A program made the position numbers and the translations under genes. A DNA stretch of 61,408 nucleotides from an uncultured Fibrobacter sp. GTDB taxonomy: Bacteria; Fibrobacterota; Fibrobacteria; Fibrobacterales; Fibrobacteraceae. Location: the NCBI GenBank assembly GCA_934700345.1, contig CAKUXP010000018.1, positions 1 through 61,408 of the forward strand. Direction: 5' to 3'. The notes under the pieces were generated by a model that worked only from the letters and a program-made list of their open reading frames with translations, did not search any database and had not been told where the DNA came from. Shown here piece by piece: positions 60,124-61,408 of this stretch. Position 1 is the stretch's first letter; the number at the start of each line of letters is the position of its first letter.

Positions 60124-60652
60124 TGATACGGGGCTTTGCCATGGAACTTCCGGCTCGCCGCAGGAGAGCTTGGAGTCTTTGGAATACGGCGCCAAGGTTC
60201 GGGAAATAGAAGGAAATCTCAGAAAGAACTTTGGTCCTTCTGAATATACCAGAGAGGATCTTTCCCGTTTGACCGATACGGAGCACTTTACAGAAGGGGC
60301 GATAAAACATATATTTGAAGGGGACGTAAACCATAGAGGTGAGGCAAAAGGTTTTCATTATGAATGGATTAAAAATTCGAAAGGAAAAATTGTTTTGGGA
60401 ACAAGGACGAAACCTAATACAAAAGGTGTGTATTATGGAAACGTGAAAGTGAACGGCGTGTTAAAACATGGTTTCAGTTCCTTCTTTCCTCGGGAATGGA
60501 CGCCTCAACAAGTGATAAATTCAATTAATCAAGCTTATGAAACTAGAAGATATTTATCAGGCAATAGATATTATGGTTTTGCCAATGGAATCAAAATCGA
60601 AATGTTTATCAATCGTGAAGGAAAAATCATTTCAGCTTTTCCGAAGGAGTAA
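60113..60652 (+). CDS. EndoU-type RNase, candidate toxin
   Basis: This 179-residue protein carries a bacterial EndoU domain from about residue 60. The two predicted catalytic His are H66 (KHIFEGD) and H82 (GFHYEWI), 16 residues apart. Downstream family features include GVYYGNVKVNGVLKHGFSSFFPREWTPQQV (core SSFFPREWTPQQV) and GIKIEMFINREGKIISAFP. Bacterial EndoU domains are RNases that act as toxin tips of contact-dependent and polymorphic toxins. Here the domain has only a 59-residue prefix with CSDTGLCHGTSGSPQESL and no delivery module. A strong GGAGG lies just before the ATG. The immunity gene follows. Confidence 0.85.
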   Translation: MRCSDTGLCHGTSGSPQESLESLEYGAKVREIEGNLRKNFGPSEYTREDLSRLTDTEHFTEGAIKHIFEGDVNHRGEAKGFHYEWIKNSKGKIVLGTRTKPNTKGVYYGNVKVNGVLKHGFSSFFPREWTPQQVINSINQAYETRRYLSGNRYYGFANGIKIEMFINREGKIISAFPKE

Positions 60653-60658
60653 ATCAAC

Positions 60659-61009
60659 ATGAATTACAAGATAAAATATATCGAACATCAAGGAAAAATT
60701 GAGGATATGATTTTTTCTTTCGATGGGGATTATTGCATTCTGAGTGAGTTTTTGGATGATGTTGATTCTTTTTCCGAGGAGTACCTAAAAATTTTTGATA
60801 ATGTCCTTTCTGGCAAAGAGGAAAAAGATGCTGCATATGGGAATTGTTGTTCATTTAAGATAGACAAGAATAAAACTGTTGTTGAAAGTCTCTATCCGGA
60901 AGATGAAGGGGTGCTGACGACTTGCACGGTCAATACTCGTGAACTTCGTTCCTTGATGGATGAGTGGTTGAAAAAAAAGACAGAGTTTTTGAAAAGGAAG
61001 GAAAGATAA
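60659..61009 (+). CDS. Probable immunity protein for the EndoU toxin
   Basis: This 116-residue acidic protein starts 6 bp after the EndoU stop with GGAG upstream. It has no signal peptide, an early beta-rich half, a mid-region with EGVLTTCTVNTRELRSLMDEW, and a basic end. Small acidic proteins of this size directly after a toxin gene usually bind and inhibit it. The T-C-x-V-x-T-x-E-L pattern resembles immunity proteins of polymorphic toxins. The assignment rests mainly on position. Confidence 0.7.
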   Translation: MNYKIKYIEHQGKIEDMIFSFDGDYCILSEFLDDVDSFSEEYLKIFDNVLSGKEEKDAAYGNCCSFKIDKNKTVVESLYPEDEGVLTTCTVNTRELRSLMDEWLKKKTEFLKRKER

Positions 61010-61092
61010 GCTTTCTCTTGTGAATTGATGCGAATGGATTCTCGTTTTACTTGGCAAATTTAAGTCGTCATAGAAAAGTTTTGGGACTCTCT

Positions 61093-61158
61093 AAGTTTCT
61101 CGCCAAGCGGCGATAATCCGTTTGCGCAATAAAGTATTTGGAATAGGAGGATGATATG
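61093..61158 (+). repeat. 66-bp direct repeat, right copy
   Basis: This is the second copy of the 59012-59079 repeat, missing two bases. It contains the 3' end of the ImmA/IrrE gene, the TAGGAGG ribosome site and an ATG at 61156. In this copy the ATG opens a 57-codon frame. The two copies bracket 2.0 kb that contains the DUF4417, EndoU and immunity genes. Confidence 0.93.
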
Positions 61159-61335
61159 CCCTTAGATACAATGAATATCAACCACCGTTATTGGGGCGAT
61201 GCATTTGGTTATATGAGTGAACTCTCGAATCCAACTTATAATATTCTTGTTGCCGCAAAATTTATAAAGCGATTGTCGAGATTTGTTGGCAGTGATGAAG
61301 ACGTGGAACGAATTGCAACTCTTATATAATCATCT
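61156..61335 (+). pseudogene. Frameshifted fragment resembling a lytic-transglycosylase-like domain
   Basis: The frame from ATG 61156 encodes 57 residues and stops at 61329 (TAA). NPTYNILVAAKFIKRLSR followed by DVERIATLI looks like the end of a transglycosylase-type domain, whose usual continuation is IATLYN. Shifting by one base after Leu gives YNHLEP, so a single-base frameshift near 61324 ended the frame. The sequence beyond is interrupted by the putative insertion sequence. The gene therefore appears to be a relic attached to the immA ribosome site. Confidence 0.5.
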
Positions 61336-61343
61336 AGAGCCTG

Positions 61344-61372
61344 TTGACGCAACGCGATAAATGTTCTACAAT
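61344..61372 (+). promoter_or_regulatory. Sigma-70-type promoter of the partial right-end gene
   Basis: TTGACG at 61344-61349 and TACAAT at 61367-61372 are separated by exactly 17 bp, and the -10 box ends 6 bp before the ATG at 61379. This is the best-defined promoter in the window and predicts a leaderless transcript. Confidence 0.65.
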
Positions 61373-61378
61373 TTCCTC

Positions 61379-61408
61379 ATGGAACTCACGCGCGAACAGT
61401 TTGCAAAG
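61379..61408 (+). CDS. Partial start of a probable transposase
   Basis: Only MELTREQFAK is visible before the window ends. This N terminus resembles that of some IS5-family transposases (LTREQF...). The preceding promoter, the terminal-repeat-like sequence and the damaged neighbouring frame fit a transposase, but ten residues are not enough to be sure. Confidence 0.4.
   Translation, partial: MELTREQFAK

Larger units (their letters stand above)
61336..61408 (+). mobile_element. Putative left end of an insertion sequence
   Basis: From about 61336 the sequence GAGCCTGTTGACGCAACGCG looks like an IS5-family-type terminal repeat, directly after a CTAG that could be the target site. It contains the promoter at 61344-61372 and the start of a frame at 61379. 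Only 73 bp are visible, so the right end and transposase are not seen. Confidence 0.4.

Overview
The window looks like a chromosomal segment of a Fibrobacter-type bacterium (phylum Fibrobacterota). The main pointers are two lipoproteins with the FISUMP domain (named for the major paralogous domain of Fibrobacter succinogenes), several secreted proteins ending in a type-IX-secretion-like sorting domain, serine-rich lipoprotein linkers, and a giant surface protein with carbohydrate-binding-like modules. Core genes are moderately GC-rich. The giant surface genes (198-9470 and 37384-48861) and the right-end cassette look more AT-rich. No rRNA, tRNA or CRISPR array was seen.

Layout. 1-9470 (minus): a 3090-residue Tc-toxin A-type protein, followed one base later by a serine-rich lipoprotein cut by the window edge. 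9884-12375: ribosomal operon rplM-rpsI (rpsI appears to start at ATT), convergent with a cardiolipin synthase across a shared terminator. 12655-19193: a DUF2914 membrane protein, a short DtxR/MntR-type metal regulator, and a ferrous-iron operon (outer-membrane barrel, two FeoA, enlarged FeoB, Cys-rich FeoB-associated peptide) behind four copies of a TTAG-N6-CTAA palindrome. 19579-23944: a DASS/SLC13 anion transporter divergent from an RND/MMPL exporter. 24165-29749: a secreted C39-like cysteine-peptidase protein followed by a recombining array of small secreted paralogs and orphan copies of the peptidase protein's tail. 29866-33147 (minus): dnaA and an LtaS/MdoB-like phosphoglycerol transferase. 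33176-36656: a membrane protein, squalene synthase, lspA and an RluD-type pseudouridine synthase, overlapping or tightly packed. 36690-50238: FISUMP lipoprotein, 3825-residue surface protein, second FISUMP lipoprotein and a small secreted protein. 50293-53887: MurC/Mpl-like ligase, xseB, an Opp-type ABC ATPase and an RlmD-type RNA methyltransferase. 54313-57708: three coupled lipoproteins, murI and an unknown protein.

The right end (57880-61408) is the most island-like part. An XRE regulator and ImmA/IrrE protease pair is followed by a cassette of DUF4417-like protein, EndoU-type RNase and probable immunity protein. The cassette lies between two 66-68 bp direct repeats that each carry the 3' end of immA plus a ribosome-binding site and ATG. 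Beyond it are a frameshifted lytic-transglycosylase-like fragment and what looks like the left end of an insertion sequence.

The strongest candidates for new biology are the Tc-toxin protein, the DUF4417-EndoU-immunity insertion with its hairpin-rich leader, the C39-peptidase tail and small-protein array, and the iron operon with a dedicated barrel and tandem operators. Several genes have a -10-like box 6-7 bp before the start codon and no Shine-Dalgarno, which suggests leaderless transcripts. A degenerate, self-complementary repeat family occupies four intergenic gaps.
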